DNA of 64,000 nt, taken from contig SJOL01006981.1 in NCBI GenBank assembly GCA_004794785.1, positions 598,710 through 662,709 of the forward strand, in the 5' to 3' direction. Shown here piece by piece: positions 34,251-45,800 of this stretch (the first letter of the stretch is position 1; each line of letters begins with the position of its first letter). The notes under the pieces are model-generated. The model was given only the letters and a program-made list of their open reading frames with translations, was not told where the DNA came from and ran no database searches. This stretch comes from Opisthorchis felineus. Its lineage: Eukaryota; Platyhelminthes; Trematoda; Opisthorchiida; Opisthorchiidae. The position numbers were made by a program, and so were the translations under genes.

Positions 34251-37200
34251 TTTCAAGAAAACGACTAGCTGCTGTATATGACCACTACTAAATATAATTG
34301 ACTTAGCTTATTCAAATTAGCTTACTCAGCGAAAATTTCTTAACCCAACCAAGGTAAGTTTAAGAAAACGATAAGGAAGAAAATAACTGAAGCGAATGAG
34401 TAGAAGTATTGAAGTAGTGATTCTGTTGGCGGCAAAACCATCGGTGCGGAAGTTTTTTCGGACTAGGTTATGAAATGCACAAAAAGTCTGTTACATAGAG
34501 ATGCTAGAGCACTTGCCTAAACATCACGGACTTTTCAACCACAGTGCACCACTATAGCATTACTCGCTGGTCATCTCCTGGCAAAAGCTGGCAAACCGCT
34601 TGCAACAGAATTACCAAAGCCAGTAACCAATTCAACCACCAGGATTCGATGGATCACACGGTTTCATAAACTTCCGAAGGTCTCCTGGTTCCTCTGTTTT
34701 ATTTGTTCTTTTATGGTGGAATGCAGCACGCTCTGTAGTAGGCATGAGTGTTCAAAGAAATAACTCTTATTAACAAATAAAAACAGCTATAGTTATTTGC
34801 CTGACCGCTGCGAATGCAGTTTGTACAGCTTGACCATCTGGATTATTATCTTCGGCGGGCACAATTCTATTCAGTTTGATACCGAACTCTGTGTTCGTAC
34901 CAGAACTCATCCGAAATAATAGATTGTAGTTTACTAGCTTGAGGTAGGGAGGAAAAACGTAAGGACCTTAAACGACTAAGACATGAAGTTTCTAGAATTC
35001 AACATTTTAAATGCAAAATTTATCATCTGATTCATATTTCAGCTCTAACGTGTAGAGATTTGAGCGCTCCGATACCAGCAAGAGTTATTCTTTCGTGCAC
35101 ATATTATTCTTTATTTCATCTTATTCTTTGTCGTATTTTTATGTTTAATCATGATGAATACAACAATGTGACGTGTATGTTCATAAGATTGCAGTTTGTT
35201 TTACCTCACTTTACCATGGCAAATAACGGGACTTCGTTTTGTGGAGTTAAACTCACGTGTTTAAATTAACGGGTGACCCAACTGAAACTTTGGTTAGCTG
35301 TAGACCAGAGATTTTTCTAAGTTATCCGCTTGAATTTATGAACGAATGCACAACAGTATGTACGTCTAATCTGGTGCTCATCTACGAAGCAAGATTGATC
35401 AAAATTTGGGACTACGCCTATTGAAATGGTAAAGGGTTTTCATTACATCTACATCTTGAACACTGTTTCAAATAAACACGAGGCGACTTCTATGCAGCAC
35501 ATTCAGCTGAATTATATTATGACCCATAGATTCATGTGAGTCCTGTGCTACCACTACCCTATTCTTAAAGGAGCTTCCAAATATGTGAACGCCACACTCT
35601 GGCTCAGTCGGTGAGCCTCAAAAATCATCAGTCGGCTACGTTTCTCAGCCTCATAAGTACTGACATCAACAATGGGGACGACAACAAACTATAAACGTAG
35701 CAAGTTGATGCAACTATTTTACTCAGTCTGTTCTGTACAGCTTTTTCTGTCATTTGCCCTATTGAGCTTGATAATAGCTTGTCATAAAATGACAGCACAA
35801 ATGAAAACTTCGGTTTCACAGTATCGACTCACATTATTGATCCCACGTATGACGTTAAATTGCTTTGATGATTACAAGCTGTGGATTTAAGTTATTTTCG
35901 GCTTTGGATCCATCCTAGCCTGGTTATACTGTTTTCATCGGATACATTTTTTAATTAGTTTTACTATTTTTGCTACGATGATTACTTCCGTAGTTTACTC
36001 CTTCATGTCACTATGCGTGAAAGAAGCAGTTTATTTCAGTGGTTCGAGTTAACCGACCTCCTGAGATCAGTTATCATGAGGGCGGGACTCAGCTGCAAAC
36101 CTCACCAAGACGTTACTATTTGCTAACTTATTGTACCGGTTGGGTCACCATGCACATAATAACTCAGTGGCCCGATGTACTCCCCACCCGACAATGCAGC
36201 AACCCAAACTTGGGCGGGTCACCCGTCAGATAGCCGGAACCAAGTGCACTGTCGCCTTTTTCAAGCTACTTGTGTATTCTAAGTAGTGTAATATTTGAAT
36301 CTCCGTAGCCCAAAGAGAGTGGCGACCGCGTCCATACAAGCCCACTATATGGTAATTAAGGTGTCCTCTGCGAGGATCGATGACCAGTCGGAGGAAAATT
36401 TCCGATTATCTATCGGTAGCCTGAACTATTCAAAACTTAATTAAACCAAGTGTTGTGGCTTTTATGTATACTCTTCCTGGGTAGCTCAGGACGTGGAGAT
36501 GATAGCTGAATTGTGCGCGAACCCTGTAAACTTGGTGAAAACTTTTCGTCACAAGTCGAAGTTTCTTCCGCAGTATCTAGTGGTGTAGAAGTACATCGTA
36601 GTACAGTGGTAAGTCGTTGTGTAGGAACCGACGACGTCACCTTGCCTGTTGACGAAAGGTGCACTGGCACGTTCAGCAAATATTTCAGCCTAGATGCTTG
36701 TACACTTTTCATCTGACACAAAGTTCAGATACAGACTGCATTTAACTTGATATTAAAACAAGATACTTTTTCTCACCCCACTTCAATTTTACCAGAGTTG
36801 ATATGACGATGTATTACGCCTTCAATAGCTTTACGAAATGACCAATAAAGGATAGTGTACTTTTGGGAGAACCCATTGATATCTAGATCTCAAAAATTTA
36901 TTTCCGTGGCGTCAGAAGAACTGCTAGCTTCATTATTAAGATCTAGAATAAAGATCGCGACGTCATACTTACTTTAACTTATACGGGACACATCCACTTG
37001 TGAATGTGATGACAGAATTTAACTAACTAATCTATCCACCCATGAATGGCCAAATGGACAGACGCGTAATCTCATGAGTCATGGGAGAAACTCCCTGATC
37101 ATGTAAAAAAATCGTGTTGCATTGCATTGAAGAATTCATAAAAAATTACAGACGTTTGGCCTACGACTTAGCAGGCCGGTAATAATTAAATGAAAAATCT

Positions 37201-37261
37201 GCACAAATGAGAAATAGCCAACCCTAAAGCTCTTCACTGACTAGGAGAATAAACATCATAC
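34251..37261. other. Intergenic; small group A fragment
   Basis: A group A fragment lies at about 35478-35520 (+; 'tgcagcacattcagctgaa'). A tRNA-like A box (CTGGCTCAGTCGGTGAGC) sits at about 35599-35616 without a convincing B box. No supported gene. Confidence 0.45.
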
Positions 37262-37649
37262 CTGGGCTTATAATAGAGAACTTCAGTCTCACCAAAATGC
37301 CGCAGTATTAGATCTAGACCGACGATCTTCGTAACTAGCTTGATCTGCAACATCATTGGGAAAAGATACACAGGTTCATTTTCGTAACAGGCTTTCCTAC
37401 TTGCTGATGGAACATGTTTCCATTTTAGAGAGCATTCTTTTTGTGGAAAATATGCAGTTACCAATGGCAAATCATTGTATGAAAATCGACCATTTAGCGT
37501 ATTCTGGACAATTCCGTTAACCTCGAAGGTTCCGTCAGTTGGAACTTTTGTGGAAAAATAAACACTTCCATACCAATCATGCCTGAATATATATGCCCCT
37601 AGATATAACATCCGAATAACTGCAAAGAACTTTTCTGTCATGTGACGTA
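37262..37649 (-). CDS. Possible internal exon, gene unidentified
   Basis: A minus-strand frame is open over 388 nt, from an acceptor-like CTTGTTTTTTAAG to a donor-like CCCAG|GTATGA. The frame has no in-frame ATG at its start, as expected of an internal exon. The translation looks like folded protein (for example FRHDWYGSVYFSTKVP, KLVTKIVGLDLILRHFGETE) with aromatic residues and evenly spread hydrophobics. I do not recognise a domain. This is the best of the exon candidates in the window, but it is still a composition and splice-signal argument only. Confidence 0.35.
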
Positions 37650-37744
37650 TAACCGTAACCTTAAAAAACAAGTGGCAGCCAACCCTGACACAAATCTATA
37701 GGTCAGTTGCTTGTGATTTCGGGATTCGTAAAACTCACGTTCAC

Positions 37745-38090
37745 GTCACCATCGTTTCAATAGTCTCCCCTGTCCTGGCGTGACCATTCTGGTGGGCCCA
37801 CACCAAAAGGAGAAAGAACTGGACTCAAGTTTCGTCCTAATTAGAACTCATCAGCGGTGCATACCCCTAGCAGTGACAGAGACTCGATCCCAGACATACG
37901 ACGTGTGAGACCAGCGCGTTACTACTACTCCACCAGCACACTGGACGAACCTGAATGATCACTTCTAGACAGGCGAACGCGTTCACGCTTGAGCGATACG
38001 ATTGGTTAGACGGTAACTCTCGCGATTATGCCGAGCGATTGATTCGCCTGTTAAGATTTCTCAGTCGGGCTCGGATCCCGCCAACTTGGC
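37745..38090 (-). mobile_element. Group B tRNA-hammerhead element, left arm plus centre
   Basis: Minus-strand order: centre (37990-38090; matches 19680-19835 through CACGTTCACGCTTGAGCGAT-like words), tRNA-like head with A-box region CTGGTGGAGTAGTAG and B box GGATCGAGTC (37881-37890, reverse), then the hammerhead at 37816-37860 and the 3' tail with 'ccaccagaatgg'. It ends in CCCGCC near 38085 without the right arm seen at 19.8-20.05 kb. Best-preserved group B copy here. Confidence 0.75.
37816..37860 (-). ncRNA. Hammerhead ribozyme with intact core (group B)
   Basis: Minus strand: GCACCG, CTGATGA, a 5-bp stem II GTTCT/AGGAC with loop AATT, GAAA, stem III ACT/AGT around TG, then a GTC cleavage triplet and CAGTTC. 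Every core nucleotide is present. Stem I is damaged: the ancestral GCACTG/CAGTGC pairing inferred from the 19.9 and 52.6 kb copies is now GCACCG/CAGTTC with two mismatches. It may be a weak or inactive cleaver. Position after a Pol III-like head matches SM-alpha. Confidence 0.75.
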
Positions 38091-39712
38091 TCACAACAAA
38101 AAAATACCAGTGAAGACCGGAAAATAAATTTTCGGATAAATTTGTCGGATTTTGTCTTCGAACTAAAAAGCATTGTGAGTGCAGCTAAATGGTGTCTCCC
38201 ATAAAGAAGTTGTAACACGTTAGAATTTCAATAATCTATGCGCCACAAACGACGGCAATCCTAGTGCAGTGTCACTCTCCTTTGCACGTTTATAACCTGG
38301 CTGTGCACTAATTGATTTAGGATCTCAATCGTTTCGAAATAGCTATTTTATTTTTCCCCACTGAATATAATGGGCCTTATCGAAGATGCAGCATGTCCTC
38401 CCATCAAACTTTAAACTTAAGCTTCTATTGCTTTTTTGTTCATTGGGTTGGTTGATTTATCATGGTAATCCACGTGATAAGTGCAATCATCTCCAGCACC
38501 TACACGAGAGTATGACAAATGTAAAACTTCGTCCCTATGGTAAGTCCCGTTTTTTGGTCACCTATTTGACCATTCCATCTAATGGCACGGAGAAAGTACG
38601 CAAAATGGATAGCACAAATTCTAAAGAATAAACAAGTAAAGTTGAAAGCCACATGGTCAGCCGATGCGGAGGTGACTTGATGAATGTGTACTAATAACAA
38701 TATTTAGGTTTGTCTCGAAGCCTGCAACGCTGAGCTCAGGCGAAAGCTTAAGGAACTCGACCAACGGTTCACCAAATGTTAATCCGTATAAAAACCCACC
38801 GACACTTTCTTTCCGATGTGATGTGGTGCTTCGAGTGGCCTTTGTGCCTGTAGTGTTTGTCCGTTGCACACATTGAGACGCAACCTGCATTACTATCAGC
38901 CAGTGTCAGCCCACGCGCTTGTGCGCGTTCTTGTGCTAAGTAACCGCGTAAATGCACATGAAGAAATTCACTGCACGCATTACCCAGTACGCAGCTTTGA
39001 ATTCCACAAATAAACATTCATGAAATAAAGAGCCAAATTCCCTGTTTATGTGTTATGCTCCTATTCTAGTTCCGACACTGGGATACATCAGAGTGGAACA
39101 GACTGTCAAAACGTTGTCCTGTTTGCGGTAGATGGACTACACTGACTAAAGTGCAGCTCCGCATTACTCATCCTAGGAAATATTGTACGGTCACTACCTA
39201 GCCAGGCTGTCAATCTGGGTCCGCCCGCTGGTGGTGACGAGTTGGGGACAAGAAGCGCAGATATCCTTATTTAGTTGCAGCTGACAGGTGTAGGCAACTT
39301 GCACTTGATAATACACGGTTTTCTCGAACGAAGCACCAGCTCCTTCCCTCTCATTGATATTAGTTATGATGATAATGATGATAGTGGTGGCGACGATGAT
39401 GGATGCTGATGATGCGTCGAAAAAAGCTTCTTACAGTCATACCAACTACCTAAGTGGATGTGCTTGCTCCTCAAGTCTGCTACAATGAAGGACTGGATTA
39501 TGTTTGTATTTCTGCATTATTCAGACATTTTGCCAATTAGGGTTTTGAATAATAAATGCTGTTGATTGTTCAGATAGGCAAAAAGTGTCATATTTGGGAC
39601 GGGGTAACAAAAGGGTGTGCTACCTTATTGAAAAGAAGATGTGCCTAGATGTTGGTGCGCCAACACGAGGTGGTCTATCTCCATCAGCCGAAGAATAGGG
39701 GAAGTAAGGAAA
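38091..39712. other. Intergenic; imperfect GAT-rich tract
   Basis: An imperfect GATGAT/GTGGCGACGATG tract lies at about 39366-39417. No supported gene. Confidence 0.5.
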
Positions 39713-39964
39713 TTAAGCAAGATGCTTTAGAGTGAGAACTCGTTTGTTGCATAGCGAACAAAAAAGTAAATACCTAGCTGCAACAAACAAATGCTGAATA
39801 TGTCTCGCATCGCATCGCATACGACTTTCCAGGTGGAAAAAGTGTCTACAACTACGTCCAAAAATAATAAAAGTGGGAGCTCTTGACAGTGATTCCATCC
39901 AAGCACGCACTTCAGAAGGCAGTCTCCTCCACAGCAGTAGGGATGGGTGCCTTCCGCCAGCCAC
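39713..39964 (-). pseudogene. Possible non-LTR reverse transcriptase C-terminal fragment
   Basis: A minus-strand frame of 83 codons contains LLLWRRLPSEVRAW, then SRAPTF and FGRSCRHFF. This recalls the W-x-x-L-P-x-x-[I/V] ... F-x-x-x-L/C-x-x-[H/Y] ending of many LINE reverse transcriptases. No upstream palm motifs are found in phase, so it would be a 5'-truncated relic. Weak. Confidence 0.3.
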
Positions 39965-40308
39965 ATTTAGTTTATAAGCGCCTTCATAAAAGGACGAAAC
40001 TTTGCTTCACCATTGTGTGCTATCTTCCGAAGGAACTGCTAGCTAGGATTGGGAATGTCATACGGAACATTCAGGGAACCACACCGATTTATATGCGTGA
40101 TTACGTTACCCCTTCTATGAGAGTCACCGCGACGGTCACCTCGATAAGGATGAAAGACATCAATCTGGACGATCTCGCTATTCGTCTTGGCATGCCGCCA
40201 GCTTTATTGTACCATTACGACATAAGTGTGGGGACATTTTTTTATCAGACACCTCATCTATGTCGTTCACTTTCGAACCAGCTAATAGATATTGGTGGGG
40301 ACCACTGA
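39960..40308 (+). pseudogene. Possible LTR-retrotransposon gag fragment
   Basis: A plus-strand frame runs from about 39883 and includes KRTKLCFTIVCYLPKELLAR followed by IGNVI and TTPIYMRDYV. This matches the gag pattern K-x-x-[Y/F]-x-x-V-x-x-L-P-x-E-x-x-x-x-[I/V] ... P-Y seen in Ty3/gypsy capsid regions of flatworms. No zinc knuckle, protease or LTR is visible nearby, so it would be an isolated relic. It abuts an apparent LINE relic on the other strand. Confidence 0.35.
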
Positions 40309-42688
40309 TAGCACTTGCCTTCTATCTAAGTTTTTGCACATGAGTGATCTTAACCGGGCGGTATGATACTTCTTTCTACGCCCAGAGAGCATCAGAAAGG
40401 CTTAATAGTAACAAATCCTCGTATTGTGGCCAAATTCGTTCAAAGAGACGGAAGCGCACAGAGGATTCAAGGAAACGCGATTGTATACCTGTGCCAGGAC
40501 CGTGAAGGGAAATTACGTAAAAAATGTACTAGCCCAACTAGGAGAGAGCATTATCTACCTTGACTGTGTAAAACAGAATTTCACCCATTGAGGCGCAGCC
40601 ACATTCAAATGCCCGCTGCTACTCCAACGCTACAGCAACGATTACTGACATAAGAATAAATCAACTGAGTGGTTCGTTGACTGATTCGACCGTCATCGTA
40701 TAGTTAGCGAAGCGCTATTTGGGCCACAAAGTTTCATTGATTTTCTCCGTTCTCTTCCAACCTAATGCACTCGATTTCCCAACATATAACTCAAGAAGGC
40801 TGTTCATTAAATTTCTGATCCATTTTTTTAATGGAAGACAAGCTACATTGAATAGTATGTTGTGAGTTTCCAGAGTGTGAGACACTAATGAAGATATTTC
40901 ATTGATGCAAACCGTGACTGCTCCTAGGTACTAGGCGATGTGCACGAAATCACAGATCAAACCAGTTGTTGCAGCTTGTTAGAATGTTTGTAGCTTGCAT
41001 GCGTTTGTTGGTTATTGATCAGCTGCTGCTCTGCTTGACGAGCTTGGTACTTGGCTTGCAACTGACAGGCTTAAGAGACAAACAAACCAATGTGGCTCCA
41101 AAGTCACATACACAGTGGTCTCATCCGCAGTGAGCAATTATCAATGAATTATACTCCTTATGTGAGCAGCAAGACAGTTCATTTATGTTAGATAGCAGCT
41201 CATTTGTCTCCACAGGACAGCAGGCGTATGATTCGAAGCCTGATCGGCAGTTTCGGTGAAGAACTTCTAGATCAACCCAGAAAACCGAAGGTCACTACCG
41301 AAAACTCCGGGCGACAATTTAAACCTTGGGGACGTAAGTGACGAGATAAAAACAGGTAAATATTCAAGAATGTGTAGCGACGCCTTGTGTTTTTGGACCC
41401 ATCTATAATTAAGACAGGCGATACAAAAGCTGGAGTCGAAATATGGGCACTTTTATGGTTTAATATTCCATTTCTGGTGTAACCTAATATCATTTGATTA
41501 GAAAAGGCAGAAAAATTTGAGGCTAGCTTGTATATCAGGAAACCTTGCAAACAACCATTCCCGTTTTTCTGTGAAGATCAGGTATGAAAAGCGTTACTTT
41601 AAAATGACAGTGTCCTGATGTGCACTGAATAGCTACAAAGATCATTTTTCCTAATCCAGTTATTTCGTTTTCAATCTGCGCTTTCAAACTCCCTGACCGT
41701 GGATACGTAAGTAACCACGTAAAGCATAATCCAAGCCCTTTTATACCATGGATGAAAAACAGAGAATTGTGTGGGTGCTGCGAAATGCGAGAGCAAATGT
41801 GCAGCATATTTTGCCGAAAGGCATAGAAAAAGACGCTGCCTATTAGTGCTGAATAATGATGTAAATCGAACATGCTGGGAAGCTGTGATTTTTACGATCA
41901 TTCCTTGGTGTTCCACATAATTCAGCGCAGAAAACCAGGTTTTGGAGCTTATACGTGCCAACTCAAAATCGATCTTGAGCTTGGTCAGCAGCTTCTTGAA
42001 ACTTGTTGGAAATTTTAATATCTCAGTTTGAATGGGCTCTGAGAAAGTCGAGAGAATGCGAGAAACTGTTGACCTAGACTAAAAACACCGGTTTGCACTA
42101 GCCGTCAAATAGGAACCAAAAAATAATCCTTTGAACAGTGTGGAAAAAGCCAGTCAGTCATCTGAAACTGTTTGAGATATCAAACTAAATCTGGAGGACA
42201 AAATGCTTTGAAATTGGATGGAGTGGTTTGTAAGACAGACAGCAGTTGCATAAAACAGCTTAAGCCCCGGAAAATAACCGACATTTCCTGCGGTAGTCCT
42301 AAAGGCGAGCGGTGCGGATTGAAAAGCCGCCGTCAAGTGAGATAACCTTGAATTTCATTGTGGAGCTGGTTACAAGAGACTGATTTACACCGACTCAGGC
42401 CTGTTCTCCTTATTACTGAGTACTAATAGTTTTGTTCACTGTATCTACTTATGAGTAGCTTGGTTGATAAAACACTACGTATGTGTGAAATTTTAGGCGG
42501 ACCAAGTTAACTTGTCATCCACACGAAGCAGATTGATTCGGTTTGGTAGGTTCTCTTAAAGGGGAATTAGACCGCTGAACTATTTTACGCTGTACACCTA
42601 ATACACCCTTCTGCATTTTAGTCAACATACCACAGAATCAGTGCTGATTCAGCGTCTCTGTGGGGCATGCTTGTCAAGTGGTCACTTG
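40309..42688. other. Intergenic; one repeat D copy
   Basis: Repeat D fragment at 41010-41062. Minus-strand open frames at 41272-41961 overlap in several phases and show no motif. No supported gene. Confidence 0.45.
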
Positions 42689-42755
42689 ATTGGCTAGTTT
42701 CCTTTGGCCAATCACGACAGCCCTCACTGGTTGGCTGGCATCGCAGAGCTATAAG
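42689..42755 (+). promoter_or_regulatory. Putative core promoter of the 1057-aa gene
   Basis: ATTGG (42689-42693) and CCAAT (42708-42712, in TTGGCCAATCA) are followed by TATAAG (42750-42755), 63 nt before the ATG. This is the clearest of the three family promoters and predicts transcription from about 42780 with a short leader. Confidence 0.5.
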
Positions 42756-42812
42756 TTGAGCACGTGCATCGCACATCATGCATTTGTGACATTGTGGTAG
42801 CCTGCACACAGT

Positions 42813-45800
42813 ATGGGTGGAACTCTGTCCCGGATTTTTCACCGCAAACAAGATGACGAGGCCAAAACGAAGGTCAAAAAACCACGCCGATTCGGTAGCC
42901 TACGGAGACAGCGTACAGAGGATCAGGAGACAGGTACTCGTGTCTCAAGATCCAGTACAATGCCGTCTAGGACTCAGCATGTCAGGACTGAAGACCGGTC
43001 AACAGAACTCATAGGGGAAAGAGCTGAAGAGGCACAGCGTTTGGAGGATCGACGAGAGATAATGCGAGATGCGATGGATCCTGATGAAACCGTTACTCCA
43101 GTTGCTGCTCAACATTTGTCAGCACAAATGCCTCACGTGAAGCCGAGTCACTTCCCGGAACACAAAGAAGTGGTACCTGAAATAAAAGCAGAACTTCCAG
43201 GTGGGTTTGCTGCAGTACAGTTGGTATCTGTTACTTCAAACGATAAAGCTATCGACGACGTCCCTGAATTAAGGCAGATGACAGAAGCCTTACATGAAGA
43301 AGAGGACGAACCAGTGATACTGAATGTGGAGGACTTACGACATTTGACAAATGAACATGAGGAACATATCGAAGACATCGAACAGAAAATATCACGTGAA
43401 CAGAAAATCGAGCCTATTATGGAAACTAAGAAATCTGGTGAGGGAATTCCTGAACCTATCACAGAAGTAAGCGCTGATTCTGCCGGACTAGCGCATTCAG
43501 AGCAGGATCTTAAGCACAAACAGGAAGAGGTTTTCACACAAGAGGACAATGAACACGTGAAGGAAGCTGTTGACTATTTCCATGCAGAAGGTACCGAACT
43601 TGAAGGAAAATCTCAAAGTGCAGAATTTCTTCATTCTGAAACAGCCTATGATCAGGCGGATGAAGTTCCTATCCGATATGAAACAGAGAATGTTCAGGGA
43701 TATGCTCCAACAGTGGTCTTCGAAACAGTAGAAAACTCATTTGCTGAAAAAGAAGAGAACCATTTGAAAGACGCTCACCGTAACGAAGAACTACTTGGGA
43801 GCTCCAAGGAGGAAGACGATGATTATAGGCTGATAACAAGGGAGACTCCCACTAGGCAGGATTTCGAACATGTGAGCGAAAATATCTTCCCTCATGATCA
43901 AGCCGAATCAAGTGAAGAACACGATAAAGCACTTCGGGAGGATCAAAACGAGCCTTCAGACATAGTAGAAATTCAGTATCTCCAGGAGGTCAAACAGTTT
44001 GAGAAACACGAGCAAGAAGATGAGATTTTGCAAGGAGATTTGGTGAACGATGAAGAATTGGTTGAAAAATTCCCCGCAGGACTCATGGAGCACGTCAACA
44101 TACCTCAGGAAATCTCGGATGTCCAAAATTCCGGACACCCTTTTGAGCGCGACGACTACGATAATCTGCTACTCGGAGATGTGGCACATACTGAAGATGG
44201 CACCAAGGAACTTCCGACTGAGGACGCAAAGTTTGAAAACATGTCTCAAGTTTTAGATGTTCAGTATTTTCAACAGCCTCTTGAACACGAAACACGAGAT
44301 CGTCTATTGCAAGAATTTACTGAGCATATTGAAGAGCCCGTGGAGCAGCTTTCCGCTAAAGATGCGGAGCCTGAAGGCATATCTCAAGAAATCTCAGATT
44401 TCCCCTATTTCCAACAACCGCCTGAACAGGAAACAAAGGATCACCTACTGCACGATGATAATGATCATACTGAGGGGTCAGCTGAGCATCTTCCTGCTAG
44501 AGATGCGGATCTTAAAGACATGCCCCAAGAAGCCTTAGATGCTAAGCATTTCCAGCAGTCCCTTGAACATGAAGTACGGGATCGTGGACTGCACGATTAT
44601 GGTGAACATACTGAGGGGTCCACTGAGCATGTTCCCACTAATGATACAGAGGTTGAAGACATGACTCAAGGAGCCTTAAATGCTGAGAATTTCCAGCATC
44701 CGCCTGAACTTGAAACAGATCACCTACTGCAAGAATATACTGGACAGCCCGCTGAGGAATTCCCAACTGGTTTCGCGAGGTTTTCAGATGTGCCCCAGGT
44801 AGACTTAGATACGCAATATTCTGGGCAAACTAATTGGCAAGAAGGAATAGATGGTGTGCCACAAGAAGTTGAAGATGATGAAGGGGCGCTAGATAATTCA
44901 AGGCGCACCGATGTGTCACAGGAGACCCTGGAGATCCAGCATCTCGAACAACCTCCCGAGTACGACGATGGCGATCATACGCAACGGCAGGATACTGAAA
45001 ACGTTGAAGAGCCTCCTCAAGGGTCATTTACCCAAGACATTGAGGAGGCTGACAAAACACAGGAAATATTGGATATCCAGTATTCCGAGATTCCCGGACA
45101 ACACATTCCTGGAGGAGATATCCTGCATAGTGATGTTGAACGTGATATCGTAGAGGAAGACTATATACCCCAGGAAACCTTAGATATCCAGCACTCTGAG
45201 CAAGTCTTTGAGCAGGAAAGCAAAGATATCTCAAAGGTTGAAAGCATCAACGAGGAAATTCTCGATGAACCTACGGATTACGGAAATGCGTTTATAAAAA
45301 TTGTGGATAGTCAACAGCCCGAAGTTGAAGGTGAACAGCAGATGGGACAAAGTGAGGGGCACTTTGAGAGTGATCCCATGGAGGATTCAGTCCATCAGTA
45401 TCTCCAAGAAGAACATGAACTCGAACCCGAGCAAGCGTTGGAACATACTGAAAAGCCTTATTTCGAAAATGCTGCCTATAATGAAGAAACAGACTATGTT
45501 AAACGGGAACATGTGTTCGAGCAGGATGGTGATCATTTAGATGCAGAGTCTGTACCACCACAAGTCGGAGAATGCCAGTCTGATCAAACCGAACACATGA
45601 AACTTGATCCGGCACTTTCAGAGATGTCTCAAACTGGCAACGACACACATGAGGACATTAAATCAACAGAAAATACCAATGAGTTGCAACCGGATCAAGT
45701 GGAATCGGCGGAGACTCACAGGTCAGGCTCCTCAGAGCCTAACGGTAGCATCAACGGGCTGGATGTTGGGCATTTGCACCTGAAGCAGAATGTTCCAGAA

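Noticed and set aside
43080..43100. CTGATGAAAC as a hammerhead core
   Set aside because: Inside the 1057-aa coding frame with no stem II or stem I partner; a chance word.
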